Positions 1 through 7,298 of a stretch of 60,544 nucleotides of DNA are shown here, one piece after another (the first letter of the stretch is position 1; each line of letters starts with the position of its first letter). The position numbers were made by a program, and so were the translations under genes. The notes under the pieces are model-generated. The model had not been told where the DNA came from. It saw only the letters and a program-made list of their open reading frames with translations, and made no database searches. The DNA is from Rhodospirillaceae bacterium (GTDB taxonomy: Bacteria; Pseudomonadota; Alphaproteobacteria; Reyranellales; Reyranellaceae). The stretch is from the NCBI GenBank assembly GCA_009772935.1, contig WOUR01000029.1, positions 1-60,544 of the forward strand. The letters run 5' to 3'.

Positions 1-2
1 CC

Positions 3-182
3 CTGGGCGGCGTCAATCGCGGCGGCGCGGTGAATCGCGAAGCCCAGCGTGGCCGCGCACAGCAGCAGCGTAGTGGTAGCGGGGGCGCGCGCCCCGGCGG
101 TGGAGGCGGCGGACGTCCCAGCGGGGGCGGTGGCGGTGAAGGCGGCGGACAGCGAGGCGGCGGCGGCGGAGGTCGGCGATGA
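3..182 (+). CDS. C-terminal end of a DUF3300-type protein (partial)
   Basis: The window opens inside this gene. The reading frame from base 3 runs to TGA at 180-182 and encodes 59 residues that are very rich in Gly, Arg and Gln, ending in a poly-Gly/Arg tail. Such low-complexity tails are typical of DUF3300 proteins, which commonly sit directly upstream of DUF2950 genes. The stop codon overlaps the next start as ATGA, so the two genes are probably translationally coupled. The assignment rests mainly on the neighbour and the tail composition, because the conserved N-terminal domain lies outside the window. Confidence 0.6.
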   Translation: MGGVNRGGAVNREAQRGRAQQQRSGSGGARPGGGGGGRPSGGGGGEGGGQRGGGGGGRR

Positions 183-1099
183 CGATATTGGTTTCGCGGT
201 TTCTGGCCGCGCTCATCCTGTCCGTGGGCTTGCTCGGCACATCCCTTGCCCAGGCACCCGCGCCCCAGCTGAAGGGTTTCCCGACACCCGAGGCCGCGGC
301 CGACGCGCTCACCGACGCAATCCGCAAGCAGGACGACAGGGAAATCACCGCCATCCTCGGCGTCGACTGGCACACGCTGATCCCCGGCAGCGACTGGCAG
401 GACGAGGAACTGCGCGGGAATTTCCTGAAGGCCTGGGAGGAGGGCCACAGGATCATCCAGGAGACGCCGGACAAGGCGCTGGTCGGGGCGGGGACCACGG
501 GCTGGATCTCCCCGCTGCCGATCGTGAAGCAGGGCGATGCCTGGCACTACGACGTCGAGGCCGGCCGCGCCGAGCTGGCCGCGCGGCTCATCGGCCGCAA
601 CGAGCTCGCCGTCATCCAGACCCTGCTGGCCATCGTGGATGCCCAGCACGACTATGCCACTCTCGATCCGATGAGGCTCGGCGTGCCGGTCTATGCGCGC
701 CGCCTCCTGAGTTCGCCGGGACTGAAGAACGGGCTCTACTGGGAAACGAAACCGGGCGAGCCGCCGAGCCCGCTGGGCCCGCTGCTCGCCAAGGCCCAAC
801 CGGGAGAGGTCGAGCGCGACGGCTTCTACGGCTACCGCTTCCGGCTGCTCTACAGCCAGGGGCGGGATGCGCCGGGCGGCGCCCGCGACTATCTGGTCCG
901 CGATCGCATGCGGGGCGGCTTCGCCGTCATCGCCTGGCCCGTGCGCTACGGCGACACCGGGGTGATGACGTTCATGGTGAGCAACGACAGCGACGTCTAT
1001 GAAAAGGACCTGGGTGAAGAGACGGCGCAGAAGGCGGCGGCGATCAACGTCTTCAATCCCGACCCCAGCTGGCAGAAGGCAGACATGACGCCACCTTGA
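179..1099 (+). CDS. DUF2950 family secreted protein
   Basis: This 306-residue protein has a signal peptide (about residues 1-26, ending near SLAQA) followed by a DUF2950-type domain across nearly all the mature chain. Typical features are the early FPTPEAAADAL segment, NGLYW near the middle, and the C-terminal GGFAVIAWPVRYGDTGVMTF stretch. The molecular function of the family is unknown; it is exported and usually paired with DUF3300. The ATG overlaps the upstream TGA. An FNR-type box starts inside its stop codon region (1096-1109), which suggests that the next transcription unit begins there. Confidence 0.85.
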   Translation: MTILVSRFLAALILSVGLLGTSLAQAPAPQLKGFPTPEAAADALTDAIRKQDDREITAILGVDWHTLIPGSDWQDEELRGNFLKAWEEGHRIIQETPDKALVGAGTTGWISPLPIVKQGDAWHYDVEAGRAELAARLIGRNELAVIQTLLAIVDAQHDYATLDPMRLGVPVYARRLLSSPGLKNGLYWETKPGEPPSPLGPLLAKAQPGEVERDGFYGYRFRLLYSQGRDAPGGARDYLVRDRMRGGFAVIAWPVRYGDTGVMTFMVSNDSDVYEKDLGEETAQKAAAINVFNPDPSWQKADMTPP

Positions 1100-1109
1100 C
1101 TTAAGTCAA
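1096..1109 (+). promoter_or_regulatory. FNR/FixK-type box 1 (perfect palindrome)
   Basis: TTGACTTAAGTCAA is a perfect 14-bp dyad with the 5-4-5 layout of FNR/FixK sites (TTGAT-N4-ATCAA). Its centre is 57 bp upstream of the ATG at 1160. With class II spacing (-41.5) transcription would start near 1144, and a CACAAT hexamer at 1132-1137 falls at the -10 position. A matching regulator gene begins at 3357. Confidence 0.65.
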
Positions 1110-1159
1110 TACCGCGCGGGGCCGGGAGGCTCACAATAGCTTCAGCAAGGGGAGATACC

Positions 1160-1384
1160 ATGATGCGTACGATCCTTCTGATGGTGGCTGCGGCAGGCAT
1201 GACCTGCGGCTGCGATCAGTTCGAGAGCATGTCGCCCGGGCAGAAGGGGGCGGTCACGGGAGCGGCCCTCGGAACCGGCATCGGCATGGTCTCCGGCGGC
1301 AGCTTCGGACAGGTGGTGGGGGCCGGCCTGATCGGCGGTGCCGCCGGCTACATCGGCGGCACGGTCATCGGCAACAAGAACTGA
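1160..1384 (+). CDS. Small glycine-zipper lipoprotein
   Basis: This 74-residue protein has a short hydrophobic N-terminus and a cysteine pair (C16, C18) where a lipobox cysteine would lie, although the residues before it are not canonical. The rest (about residues 29-70) is a glycine-zipper stretch with repeated GxxxG spacing, as in small outer-membrane-associated lipoproteins. A GGGGAG ribosome site precedes the ATG. It is the first gene of a likely four-gene unit (lipoprotein, HdeA-like, exchanger, channel) behind FNR-type box 1. Its exact role is unknown. Confidence 0.75.
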   Translation: MMRTILLMVAAAGMTCGCDQFESMSPGQKGAVTGAALGTGIGMVSGGSFGQVVGAGLIGGAAGYIGGTVIGNKN

Positions 1385-1399
1385 GTCGGAGGACGCCGC

Positions 1400-1738
1400 A
1401 TGACAAGCAGGACGATTGCCGCATTGGTCGCGCTCGGTATTCTGAGCGCTGGTGTTTCGCCGGCAATTGCCCAGACCACGGGCCTCACATTCGACAGGGC
1501 AGCCTACGTCACTTGCCGCGAGGCCCATATCCTGCCTCCGGATCAGCGCATCGCCCTGACCATCTTCCTGGCCGAGCATGTCGCCCGGCATCGCGGCGTC
1601 ACGATTCCCGATGGTGAGATGGGCGTACAGCTCGCCAGTCTCGTCCGTGGCGGCTGTACGCTTTCCCCCGATGCCTATCTTTTCACGGTGATCGATCGGG
1701 CGGTCGCCGTGGAGGCTCGCCGCCTGCCGAAGCGCTGA
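1400..1738 (+). CDS. HdeA/HdeB-like small periplasmic protein
   Basis: The protein has 112 residues, with a signal peptide ending near AIAQ (residue 25) and two cysteines (C39, C86) spaced as in HdeA-like proteins, where they form the single disulfide. The block FLAEHVARHRG followed by LVRGGCTLSPD resembles the family. HdeA proteins are periplasmic acid-stress chaperones; this function is inferred from the fold. The gene starts 15 bp after the lipoprotein gene and is probably cotranscribed with it. Confidence 0.65.
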   Translation: MTSRTIAALVALGILSAGVSPAIAQTTGLTFDRAAYVTCREAHILPPDQRIALTIFLAEHVARHRGVTIPDGEMGVQLASLVRGGCTLSPDAYLFTVIDRAVAVEARRLPKR

Positions 1739-1759
1739 CGGCCGAACCGGAGCAATGCC

Positions 1760-2854
1760 ATGAAAACGGTACGCCGCGTGCTGGCCGAGGCGCCGTTGTC
1801 CTGGCTGCTGTTCGCCGTGCCGATCGCTGCCTGGATGCATCATGCGCGGCCCGGCTCGCCACTCCTGGTCTTCGTGCTCGCCTGTCTCGCAATCGTGCCG
1901 CTGGCCGGCCTGCTGGGCGTGGCGACGGAGAAGCTGGCGGCGCGACTCGGGGAAGGGATCGGTGGCTTTCTCAATGCCACCCTGGGCAACGCTGCCGAGC
2001 TGATCATCGCCCTGGTCTCGCTGCGGGCCGGCATGCTCGATGTCGTCAAGGCGTCGCTCACCGGCTCGATCATCGGCAATCTGCTGCTGGTGCTGGGAGC
2101 GGCGTTCCTGGCCGGTGGCCTGCGCCACAAGATCCAGACCTTCGCCACGATCGGTGTGCGCACGCAGATCGGCATGATGGCGCTGGCCGCCATCGCGATC
2201 CTGGTGCCGTCGGTCTTCGCCGCCACGGGTTCGGGTGAAATGGCGAGCCGCTCCGTCGCTTTCAGCGTCGTGGTCTCGGCTGTACTTCTGGTCGTGTATG
2301 CGCTCAGCCTCCTGTTCCTTCTGCGCACCCATGCCGATCTCTTCCGCGGCGAGGAGCCGGCCGCCGAGGGAGAGGCTCACGGAACGGCCTGGCCGGTCTC
2401 CCTGACGGTCGGCGTCATGGGCGTCGTCACGCTGCTGATCGTCTGGATGAGCGAAATCCTGGTCGGCACCGTCGAGCATGCCTCCGCTGCCCTGGGCCTC
2501 TCCCAACTGTTCGTCGGCGTCGTAGTGGTGGCGGTGGTCGGCAACGCGGCCGAGCACAGTACCGCGGTGCTAGTTGCCATGCGCAACCGCATGGAGATGG
2601 CGGTCGGCATCGCCATCGGCAGCAGCACGCAGATCGCCCTGTTCGTCGCGCCGCTGCTGGTGCTGCTCAGTCTCATGGTGGCGCCCGAGCCGCTCAGCCT
2701 GGCTTTCTCCGGTGTCGAGGTGTTCCTGGTCCTGACCGCCACCTTCGTTACCTCGATCCTGCTGCTGGACGGCAAGTCCACCTGGTTCACCGGCGTCCAG
2801 CTCATCGCCGTCTACCTGGTCATGGCGATCACCGTGTTCGCGATTCCGGCATAG
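1760..2854 (+). CDS. cax: Ca2+/H+ (cation/proton) exchanger, CAX family
   Basis: This 364-residue inner-membrane protein has about eleven hydrophobic segments. It carries the two diagnostic alpha-repeat motifs of the Ca2+:cation antiporter superfamily, GNAAEL at about residues 77-82 and GNAAEH at about 261-266, whose glutamates bind the cation. The length matches bacterial CAX/ChaA proteins. It would export Ca2+ (or another cation) in exchange for protons. It lies 21 bp after the HdeA-like gene and 7 bp before a K+ channel gene, which suggests an ion and pH homeostasis operon. Confidence 0.9.
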   Translation: MKTVRRVLAEAPLSWLLFAVPIAAWMHHARPGSPLLVFVLACLAIVPLAGLLGVATEKLAARLGEGIGGFLNATLGNAAELIIALVSLRAGMLDVVKASLTGSIIGNLLLVLGAAFLAGGLRHKIQTFATIGVRTQIGMMALAAIAILVPSVFAATGSGEMASRSVAFSVVVSAVLLVVYALSLLFLLRTHADLFRGEEPAAEGEAHGTAWPVSLTVGVMGVVTLLIVWMSEILVGTVEHASAALGLSQLFVGVVVVAVVGNAAEHSTAVLVAMRNRMEMAVGIAIGSSTQIALFVAPLLVLLSLMVAPEPLSLAFSGVEVFLVLTATFVTSILLLDGKSTWFTGVQLIAVYLVMAITVFAIPA

Positions 2855-2861
2855 TCGAACC

Positions 2862-3311
2862 ATGCTGCTGCAGTTCGTCGTGGGAGCGGCTGCCTGCATC
2901 TGCAACATTGCGATCCACGCCCTGGTGATGCTGGTCCTGGTGCGCGTGGCACAGCGAGCCGCCAGGACCCACAGGCTGGGCCCGTCTCTATTACTGGTTA
3001 CGATCATGGTCACGACCGTATCGGTCTTGATGATGGCGCACGGCCTCGAGGTCTTCGTCTGGGCATTGACCTACGCGATGGTGGGCGCCGCGCCTCCCGG
3101 ATCCGATGTTCTCTACTTCGCCTTCGTGAACTACACGACGCTGGGCTATGGAGACATTGTACCCGTCGACCGGTGGCGTCTGATCGGCCCCACGACGGCC
3201 ATGTGCGGGGTTCTGATGTTCGGCTGGTCGACGGCGGTGATCTTCGACGTCCTTAGACGTGCTCTGGCAACCCTGCCGGAAGTGTGGTCGGGCGGACGCG
3301 ATAGTCCTTAG
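2862..3311 (+). CDS. Two-TM potassium channel family protein
   Basis: The protein has 149 residues with N-terminal hydrophobic helices, a pore loop and a final helix. The selectivity filter TLGYGD is at residues 93-98, within TTLGYGDIVP. This fits the Ion_trans_2 family of simple K+ channels. There is no attached RCK/TrkA-N regulatory domain, so gating cannot be predicted. It follows the exchanger gene by 7 bp. Confidence 0.85.
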   Translation: MLLQFVVGAAACICNIAIHALVMLVLVRVAQRAARTHRLGPSLLLVTIMVTTVSVLMMAHGLEVFVWALTYAMVGAAPPGSDVLYFAFVNYTTLGYGDIVPVDRWRLIGPTTAMCGVLMFGWSTAVIFDVLRRALATLPEVWSGGRDSP

Positions 3312-3320
3312 CCGCCGTTC

Positions 3321-3332
3321 TTGTTGCAACAA
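3321..3332. promoter_or_regulatory. Palindrome upstream of the FNR-type regulator
   Basis: TTGTTGCAACAA is a perfect 12-bp dyad in the 45-bp gap between the K+ channel gene and the regulator start. It could be an operator or part of the regulator's promoter. No function is proven. Confidence 0.3.
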
Positions 3333-3343
3333 TGACTCACATG

Positions 3344-3357
3344 CTATGAACGCATAG
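3344..3357. promoter_or_regulatory. 5-4-5 inverted repeat at the regulator start codon
   Basis: CTATG-AACG-CATAG has the same 5-4-5 geometry as an FNR/CRP-family site but different half sites. It ends on the first base of the GTG start codon (3357). A bound protein here would block expression, so autorepression is possible. This rests on geometry only. Confidence 0.25.
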
Positions 3358-4121
3358 TGCGAAATGGTCCAAGTCCTGGTCAGCCACGCGGGTCCGAGGT
3401 ACCGCACCCGATTGGGATTCCACAAAGTCTCCCCTGTGACACATGCATCGGGAGGGGGCTCAATCTTTGCAAACCGTTGGACGATATCGGGCTGCAGCAC
3501 ATGCTGTCGCTCGGGGGCATACGGCGGTGGAAAAGGCACGAGACGATCTTCCGAGCGGGTGATCCCATGGGTGCCTTCTTCAAGATCCGCAAGGGTATCG
3601 TCGCCGTCTCCCACACGCTCGAAGACGGCAGGCGGCAGATCACGGCGTTGCGTGCGCCGGGCGACTGCGTCGGCTATCTCGAGAAGGACGGAGTCTATGC
3701 GTTCGAAGGCGAGGCGCTGACGGACGTCGAGGCCTGCGCCTTCGACCGGCGGAGATTTGACGATTTCGTCTCCGTGCAGCCGGACCTTGCGGCGGCGCTT
3801 GTCGAGGCTCTGTCGAGCGCCCTGAAGCAGTCGGGCATGCTATCCTTGGTGCTCGGGCAGCTCCGGTCGACGGAGCGGGTGGCGCACTTCCTCGCCGAGA
3901 TCAGTGCTCTTTATGCCGAGCGGCATGTCTCATTGGCCAGGCCTCTCACCCTGCACATGGGCCGGAGCGAGATTGCCGACTATCTCGGGCTGACGATCGA
4001 AACGGTCAGTCGGTCGATCGGCAAGCTGAAGAGCCGCGGAATCATCGCCACGGTGGAGAGCGGCGAAGTCGTGATCCTGGACGACCAGCGGCTGCGTGAG
4101 GCGGGCAAGGTGTCGCGCTAG
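3357..4121 (+). CDS. FNR/FixK-type Crp-family transcription regulator
   Basis: This 254-residue regulator has an N-terminal cysteine cluster C27-x2-C30-x7-C38, further cysteines at C104 and C127, a cyclic-nucleotide-binding-like beta-roll (about 45-160) and a C-terminal winged helix. The recognition helix contains ETVSRS (215-220), whose E, S and R match the residues by which FNR reads TTGA half sites. The cysteine pattern suggests an oxygen-labile 4Fe-4S cluster as in FnrN/FnrL. The start is GTG; later starts would cut into the Cys cluster. Three fitting DNA boxes lie at 1096, 4166 and 5023. Confidence 0.88.
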   Translation: MRNGPSPGQPRGSEVPHPIGIPQSLPCDTCIGRGLNLCKPLDDIGLQHMLSLGGIRRWKRHETIFRAGDPMGAFFKIRKGIVAVSHTLEDGRRQITALRAPGDCVGYLEKDGVYAFEGEALTDVEACAFDRRRFDDFVSVQPDLAAALVEALSSALKQSGMLSLVLGQLRSTERVAHFLAEISALYAERHVSLARPLTLHMGRSEIADYLGLTIETVSRSIGKLKSRGIIATVESGEVVILDDQRLREAGKVSR

Positions 4122-4165
4122 GGACGTGAGCAAGGGGGGCTTCACAACCGGGCCGTCCGGATGGT

Positions 4166-4179
4166 TTGATATCGATCAA
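4166..4179 (+). promoter_or_regulatory. FNR-type box 2 (consensus)
   Basis: TTGATATCGATCAA matches the FNR consensus TTGAT-N4-ATCAA exactly. It lies 45 bp after the regulator stop codon and about 115 bp before the ATG of the Tat-exported protein at 4288. No clear -10 element was found at class II distance, so the mode of action is open. Confidence 0.75.
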
Positions 4180-4287
4180 GGACAGGCATTGCCCGATGAG
4201 GAAGGCTCGCTGTCCTGACGCGTGAAACTCTGGGCCGGGGCAGGCTTGGGGAAATGCCGTAAGTTCAACCCGAGGGGAGAGCCGACA

Positions 4288-4923
4288 ATGACTTATTCAT
4301 CTCGCCGCAATGCCTTGAAGCTGCTGGCCGGCGGCGCGCTTGCCGCTGGCGGCGTCTCCGTGTTCGCCACGACGGCGTCCGCACAGGAATTCGTGGTGAC
4401 CAACAACTACCAGAATTTCAAGCGCGGCAAGATCGACGGACTCCATCCCGATCGGCGCATTCTCAACATCACCTGGGAGGATATGGGTCGCATCAAGATG
4501 CGGGCGGCCGACTTGGTCACCAACTACCCGGCGTTGCGCGAGGGCATGATCGTCGACTGCAATTATTTCGATCATATCGACGTGTTCATCGCCAAGAAGT
4601 CGCCGCAGACGGACGCCCAGGCCAAGGCCTTGATCGACAAGGGCGCTCAGTTGACCGGTATTCCCGGCGCGCGCGAGCCGATCCGCATGTGGAGCATGTC
4701 CGGCATGGTCACCAAGGTCACCCCGGAAAATGGTGGCCTGTGGCTCATCAATGCTTCGAACGGCAAGCCGGAAGAGCCGTCCCCAAACAGCGGCGAGGTC
4801 ATCACCATGCCGCAGGTTCAGACCGCCGCCGGAAAGCAGGCCTTGGGAATGCTGAAGCCCGGCGACGTCGTCAACACCGTCTGGACGCATCAGACGGCGA
4901 TCGCCGTGAAGATCATCCGCTAG
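4288..4923 (+). CDS. Tat-exported protein of unknown function
   Basis: The 211-residue product begins with a twin-arginine signal (SRRNALKLL, arginines at 6-7) and a hydrophobic stretch ending near TASAQ. The mature part contains no motif I recognise; it looks like a compact periplasmic domain (NITWEDMGRIKMRAADLV, later MLKPGDVVNTVWTHQTAIAV). I chose the ATG at 4288 because GAGGGGAG precedes it; an in-frame GTG at 4222 would bury the Tat motif. A consensus FNR box upstream suggests induction at low oxygen. A folded, possibly cofactor-binding, protein is implied by Tat export. Confidence 0.7.
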   Translation: MTYSSRRNALKLLAGGALAAGGVSVFATTASAQEFVVTNNYQNFKRGKIDGLHPDRRILNITWEDMGRIKMRAADLVTNYPALREGMIVDCNYFDHIDVFIAKKSPQTDAQAKALIDKGAQLTGIPGAREPIRMWSMSGMVTKVTPENGGLWLINASNGKPEEPSPNSGEVITMPQVQTAAGKQALGMLKPGDVVNTVWTHQTAIAVKIIR

Positions 4924-4967
4924 GGCGGTAGCTGCCCGCTCGAGCGGCAGGGACAGGAAAGCCGGGC

Positions 4968-4998
4968 GCTGCAGATCACGCAGCACCTGGCTTTTTTT
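4968..4998 (+). terminator. Possible terminator after the Tat-protein gene
   Basis: A short GCTGC/GCAGC stem (4968-4972 with 4980-4984) is followed by seven T residues at 4992-4998, 45 bp after the stop codon. The stem is weak and lies a few bases from the T run, so support is moderate. Confidence 0.4.
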
Positions 4999-5022
4999 CA
5001 TCTTACAAAGGCGTTGCCTCGA

Positions 5023-5036
5023 TTGACCAAAATCAA
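5023..5036 (+). promoter_or_regulatory. FNR-type box 3 upstream of ppk2
   Basis: TTGACCAAAATCAA differs from TTGAT-N4-ATCAA at one position. Its centre is about 62 bp before the preferred ppk2 start at 5091. Class II spacing would place transcription start near 5071, which agrees with that start rather than the one at 5073. Confidence 0.6.
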
Positions 5037-5090
5037 GGGCCGATCAGGCAATCGAGGGTAGCGTGCCATCTCATGCCCACCGAGGTGCAC

Positions 5091-5894
5091 ATGCCAAGGA
5101 AGAGCGCCGGGACCGATAAGCTCAAGCGCAAGCTCTATGAGAAGGAGTTGCGCGAACTTCAGGTCGAACTCTGCCGGCTCCAGGATTGGATCAACGTATC
5201 CGGTGAGCGCGTGGTAATCGTGCTGGAGGGCCGCGACGCCGCGGGCAAGGGCGGCACGATCAAGGCCCTGACCGAGCGCGTCAGCCCGCGCGTATTCCGC
5301 GTCGTCGCCCTGCCGGCGCCGTCCGACCGCGATAAGACCCAGATGTACATCCAACGGTACGTCGAGAGGTTCCCGGCCGGCGGCGAGATCGTGATCTTCG
5401 ATCGCAGCTGGTACAACCGTGCCGGCGTCGAGTACGTGATGGGTTTCTGTACCCCCGAGCAGCACCAGCGTTTCCTCGACATCTGTCCTGTCTTCGAGAA
5501 GTTCATCATCGAGGGCGGCCTGCGGCTTATCAAGATCTGGCTCGAAGTCGGGCAGGAAGAGCAGGATCGGCGTTTCAAGGCGCGAGTAGATGACCCCGTG
5601 CGACAGTGGAAACTGAGCCCGATGGACATCGAGTCCTACTCGCGCTGGTACGACTACTCCAGGGCGCGTGACCTGATGCTGAAGCACACGGACACCGAAC
5701 ACGCGCCCTGGCACATCGTCCGCTCCGACGACAAGAAGCGCGCCCGCCTGAACGTGATCGCGCATATCCTGTCACAGATTCCCTACAAAAAGGTGGATCG
5801 CGCCAAGGTGAAGCTGCCGTCGCGTTCCAACAAGCGTGCGTACGACGACCAGGCTTCGATCGCCAATCGCCGCTACGTCGCGGAAAAATTCTAG
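5091..5894 (+). CDS. ppk2: Polyphosphate kinase 2
   Basis: The protein is a PPK2-family phosphotransferase of about 267 residues. It shows Walker A GRDAAGKGG (about 47-55), the Walker B-like VIFDRSWYNR (101-110) with its conserved Asp-Arg, and the lid region with EEQDRRFKARVDDPVRQWKL. PPK2 enzymes move phosphate between polyphosphate and nucleotides (GDP/GTP or ADP/ATP). I prefer the ATG at 5091 because GAGG lies 5 bp before it; an upstream ATG at 5073 is possible. The FNR-type box upstream suggests that polyphosphate-based energy use is induced at low oxygen. Confidence 0.92.
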   Translation: MPRKSAGTDKLKRKLYEKELRELQVELCRLQDWINVSGERVVIVLEGRDAAGKGGTIKALTERVSPRVFRVVALPAPSDRDKTQMYIQRYVERFPAGGEIVIFDRSWYNRAGVEYVMGFCTPEQHQRFLDICPVFEKFIIEGGLRLIKIWLEVGQEEQDRRFKARVDDPVRQWKLSPMDIESYSRWYDYSRARDLMLKHTDTEHAPWHIVRSDDKKRARLNVIAHILSQIPYKKVDRAKVKLPSRSNKRAYDDQASIANRRYVAEKF

Positions 5895-5928
5895 GCGCAA
5901 CGCCTTTGTCCCATTCCAGGAGAGAAGA

Positions 5929-6366
5929 ATGTCCAAGCTGATGAGCGTCAAGGAACTGCACATGAAGATGGCCGAGGCAGAAGGTGCCAAGGCCTCGGCC
6001 GCATTGAAGGCGCACGAGGCGGCGGAGGCGGAAAAGAAAGCCTTCATCGATCATCTTCTTGCGCCGTCGGGCCTGACCGACGAGCAGGCGAGCCAGAAGG
6101 CCTCGATGATCATCGAGCGCGCCATGGAGAACGGCCTGACATCGGTCCAGGTGCTCCGCTTTCCCAACCACATCTGCACTGATGGCGGCCGGGCGATCAA
6201 TCAGGTCGAAGAGGGGTGGGAAACGACCCTCACCGGCCTTCCCAAGGAGATCTACGACTACTGGAAGCGCCGGCTCCGGCCGCTCGGCTACCACATCCGC
6301 TATCACATCGTCGATTATCCGGGCGGCATGCCCGGTGACGTTGCGATCACCTTGAGCTGGGGCTGA
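5929..6366 (+). CDS. Conserved hypothetical protein, 145 aa
   Basis: This soluble protein has an N-terminal helical, Ala/Glu/Lys-rich segment (about 1-45, possibly a short coiled coil) and a C-terminal mixed domain (LTSVQVLRFPNHICTDGGRA, then WETTLTGLPKEIYDYWKRRL). I do not recognise the family. The start at 5929 has AGGAGAG before it and follows ppk2 by 34 bp, so it is likely in the same transcript. No signal peptide or membrane segment is visible. A role linked to polyphosphate or low-oxygen growth is only suggested by position. Confidence 0.7.
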   Translation: MSKLMSVKELHMKMAEAEGAKASAALKAHEAAEAEKKAFIDHLLAPSGLTDEQASQKASMIIERAMENGLTSVQVLRFPNHICTDGGRAINQVEEGWETTLTGLPKEIYDYWKRRLRPLGYHIRYHIVDYPGGMPGDVAITLSWG

Positions 6367-6371
6367 GGTAT

Positions 6372-6758
6372 ATGCAGTCGCGCAGGATCTTCATCGCGGG
6401 GCTCCTGACGTCGCTCGGGTCAGCGAGCGTCGCCCAGCCGGCGGGAGGTGCCTTCGTCGGGACCTGGAAGGGCGATGTTCCCGGAATCGGCGAAGCGACC
6501 CTCATCATCAGCGCAGTCGGAGGCGATGGCCGCGTCGAGGGAAGGATGGAGTTCGCCCTGCAGGGCTTCGTCTCCACATTTGCCGACAAGGCCGATTCGG
6601 TAAAGCGTACCAACCAGGGCACCGTTTCCGACGGGACCCTCACCATCGAGGCGGCGCTAGGCGGAAGATACGTCCTGCGGCGCACGGCCGACGGTTTGAG
6701 CGGCAGATACATCCGTAGCTCTACCATGGACGTGCCGGTGACGCTGCGAAAGTCCTGA
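6372..6758 (+). CDS. Small secreted beta-rich protein, 128 aa
   Basis: The protein has an N-terminal signal (MQSRRIFIAGLLTSLGSASV) and a mature part of short beta strands. The mature N-terminus GTWKGDVPGIGEATLIISAV is followed by GGDGRVEG. It shares the pattern G-T-W ... T-L-x-I ... G-x-D-G-x-V-x-G with the avidin-like protein encoded next to it on the other strand, but it lacks that protein's Trp-Lys-Asn and Ser-x-Thr-x-Trp segments. It may be a small lipocalin-like barrel. Function is unknown. It converges with the avidin gene, with 2 bp between the stop codons. Confidence 0.65.
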   Translation: MQSRRIFIAGLLTSLGSASVAQPAGGAFVGTWKGDVPGIGEATLIISAVGGDGRVEGRMEFALQGFVSTFADKADSVKRTNQGTVSDGTLTIEAALGGRYVLRRTADGLSGRYIRSSTMDVPVTLRKS

Positions 6759-6760
6759 CG

Positions 6761-7171
6761 CTATTGGCGCACGTAGGAATCTGAGCCGGTTCGAATCGTC
6801 GGGGCACCGTACTCGTCGAAGGTCACGACCCATTCGACGCCGAGGCGGCCTGCATTGAGGTAGCCGGTCCAGGATGTGATCGAGTTGCAGTCCACCGAAG
6901 CGTTCTTCCAGAGCACGGTGTAGGAAATGCGCTGGCCGTCCATCCAGCCGACGATGGGGAAGGCGACGCCGGCGCATTTGTAGCCGGGCGTGCTGCTGGC
7001 GTAGGTCCCGGTGACGCTTCCATCCGCGCCGATCGACCGAATGACCAGAGTCGAGCCGTGATCGTTCACCCAGGTTCCGGTTACGGAAGGCGATTGGGCG
7101 TTTGCCAGCGGCACCGCGACGCAAAGGGCTGCAAGTGAGTGTCCGAGGATCGACGCGAGGCGCTTGCTCAT
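6761..7171 (-). CDS. Avidin-family biotin-binding protein, dimeric type
   Basis: This 136-residue protein has a signal peptide cleaved near ANA/Q (25/26) and one avidin barrel. Against streptavidin the biotin contacts are largely kept: N36 and S40 in TWVNDHGS, Y57 and S59 in TGTYAS, W88 in VLWKN, S97, T99 and W101 in SITSW, W114, and D131. The Trp that neighbouring subunits swap in tetrameric avidins (W120 of streptavidin) is absent. Cysteines C66 and C95 lie in the loops that are disulfide-bridged in rhizavidin-type dimeric avidins. High-affinity biotin binding outside the cytoplasm is inferred; it could protect against biotin-dependent competitors or predators. Confidence 0.85.
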   Translation of the reverse strand: MSKRLASILGHSLAALCVAVPLANAQSPSVTGTWVNDHGSTLVIRSIGADGSVTGTYASSTPGYKCAGVAFPIVGWMDGQRISYTVLWKNASVDCNSITSWTGYLNAGRLGVEWVVTFDEYGAPTIRTGSDSYVRQ

Positions 7172-7298
7172 TTACGGTCCGCAGGATGGATGCCAGACGC
7201 TAGTGCATCCCAAGTCGTTCCGTCTTTCCAGTGAAAACCAGCGCGCCAATGCCCAGTTCCTGCCAGTCCCGCAATAGCCGATCCGAGCAGGGGCGAAC

